Below, piece by piece: positions 6,219 through 6,325 of a stretch of DNA of 6,325 nt. Position 1 is the stretch's first letter; each line of letters begins with the position of its first letter. Both the position numbers and the translations under genes were made by a program. The notes below the pieces were generated by a model. It was not told the origin of the DNA. It made no database searches and saw only the letters and a list, made by a program, of their open reading frames with translations. The stretch comes from an uncultured Collinsella sp. Its GTDB lineage: Bacteria > Actinomycetota > Coriobacteriia > Coriobacteriales > Coriobacteriaceae. The stretch is from positions 1 through 6,325 of the forward strand of contig URJD01000112.1 of assembly GCA_900548075.1 (NCBI GenBank), in the 5' to 3' direction.

Positions 6219-6325
6219 CTAGAACTGGTTGAGGAAACGCATGTCACCAGTCATCAACGTGCGCAGGTCGGGCAGGTCGTAGCGCAGGGCCGCGACGCGC
6301 TCGGCGCCAATACCAAAGGCGAAGC
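6219..6325 (-). CDS. pheS: Phenylalanine--tRNA ligase alpha subunit, C-terminal end only
   Basis: The last 34 residues and the stop codon are present; the rest lies beyond the right edge. The visible sequence begins FAFGIGAERVAALRYDLPDL and ends MRFLNQF. This is the class II synthetase motif 3 region (G-x-G-x-E-R) and the standard PheS C-terminus, where most bacteria read FxxDLRFLxQF. The motif 3 arginine that contacts ATP is kept (in GAERVAAL), with Ala-Ala where many PheS have Ala-Met. It is followed by pheT on the same strand, as is usual in bacteria. Identity is secure from the motif and the neighbour. Confidence 0.95.
   Translation of the reverse strand, partial: FAFGIGAERVAALRYDLPDLRTLMTGDMRFLNQF

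Overview
The window is GC-rich and every gene lies on the minus strand. Gene content, codon use and the high-GC Gram-positive flavour fit a gut Coriobacteriia-type actinobacterium such as Collinsella. This is an inference from overall resemblance, because no rRNA or other taxonomic marker is present. Read in the direction of transcription (right to left), the order is: the 3' end of pheS, complete pheT, an intergenic control region, a three-gene metal importer (nikM, nikQ, nikO), and the 5' part of a gene for a zinc-dependent phospholipase C-like protein that runs off the left edge.

6325-3702: pheS and pheT encode the two subunits of phenylalanyl-tRNA synthetase in the usual pheS-pheT order, 63 bases apart. 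PheT has all the expected domains, from the tRNA-binding OB fold to the C-terminal anticodon-binding domain, and looks intact.

3701-3447: this 255-base gap is the most informative non-coding stretch. It holds two strong hairpins downstream of pheT (probable terminators), an extended -10 promoter whose -35 lies in the loop of the second hairpin, a perfect GTGTTAC-N14-GTAACAC palindrome just downstream of the predicted transcription start, a short leader hairpin, and a consensus Shine-Dalgarno for nikM. The palindrome matches the GTGTTAC-type operator known for the nickel repressor NikR.

3446-735: nikM, nikQ and nikO form a group I energy-coupling factor (ECF) importer. NikM is the metal-binding S component, fused at its C-terminus to a NikN/PDGLE-like two-helix module. 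NikQ is the transmembrane coupling protein (EcfT) and NikO the ATPase. By sequence alone the family could carry cobalt or nickel. The operator, and the lack of room for a cobalamin riboswitch, favour nickel.

734-1: after an 88-base gap with a small hairpin and a possible extended -10 promoter comes a cytoplasmic-looking protein of the zinc-dependent phospholipase C superfamily, truncated by the window edge. I see no mobile element, CRISPR array, tRNA or rRNA. Long plus-strand reading frames opposite pheT and nikMQ are composition artefacts. Nothing here looks like a wholly undescribed system. The best lead is the predicted NikR-controlled nickel importer, with promoter, operator and terminator packed into about 80 bases.
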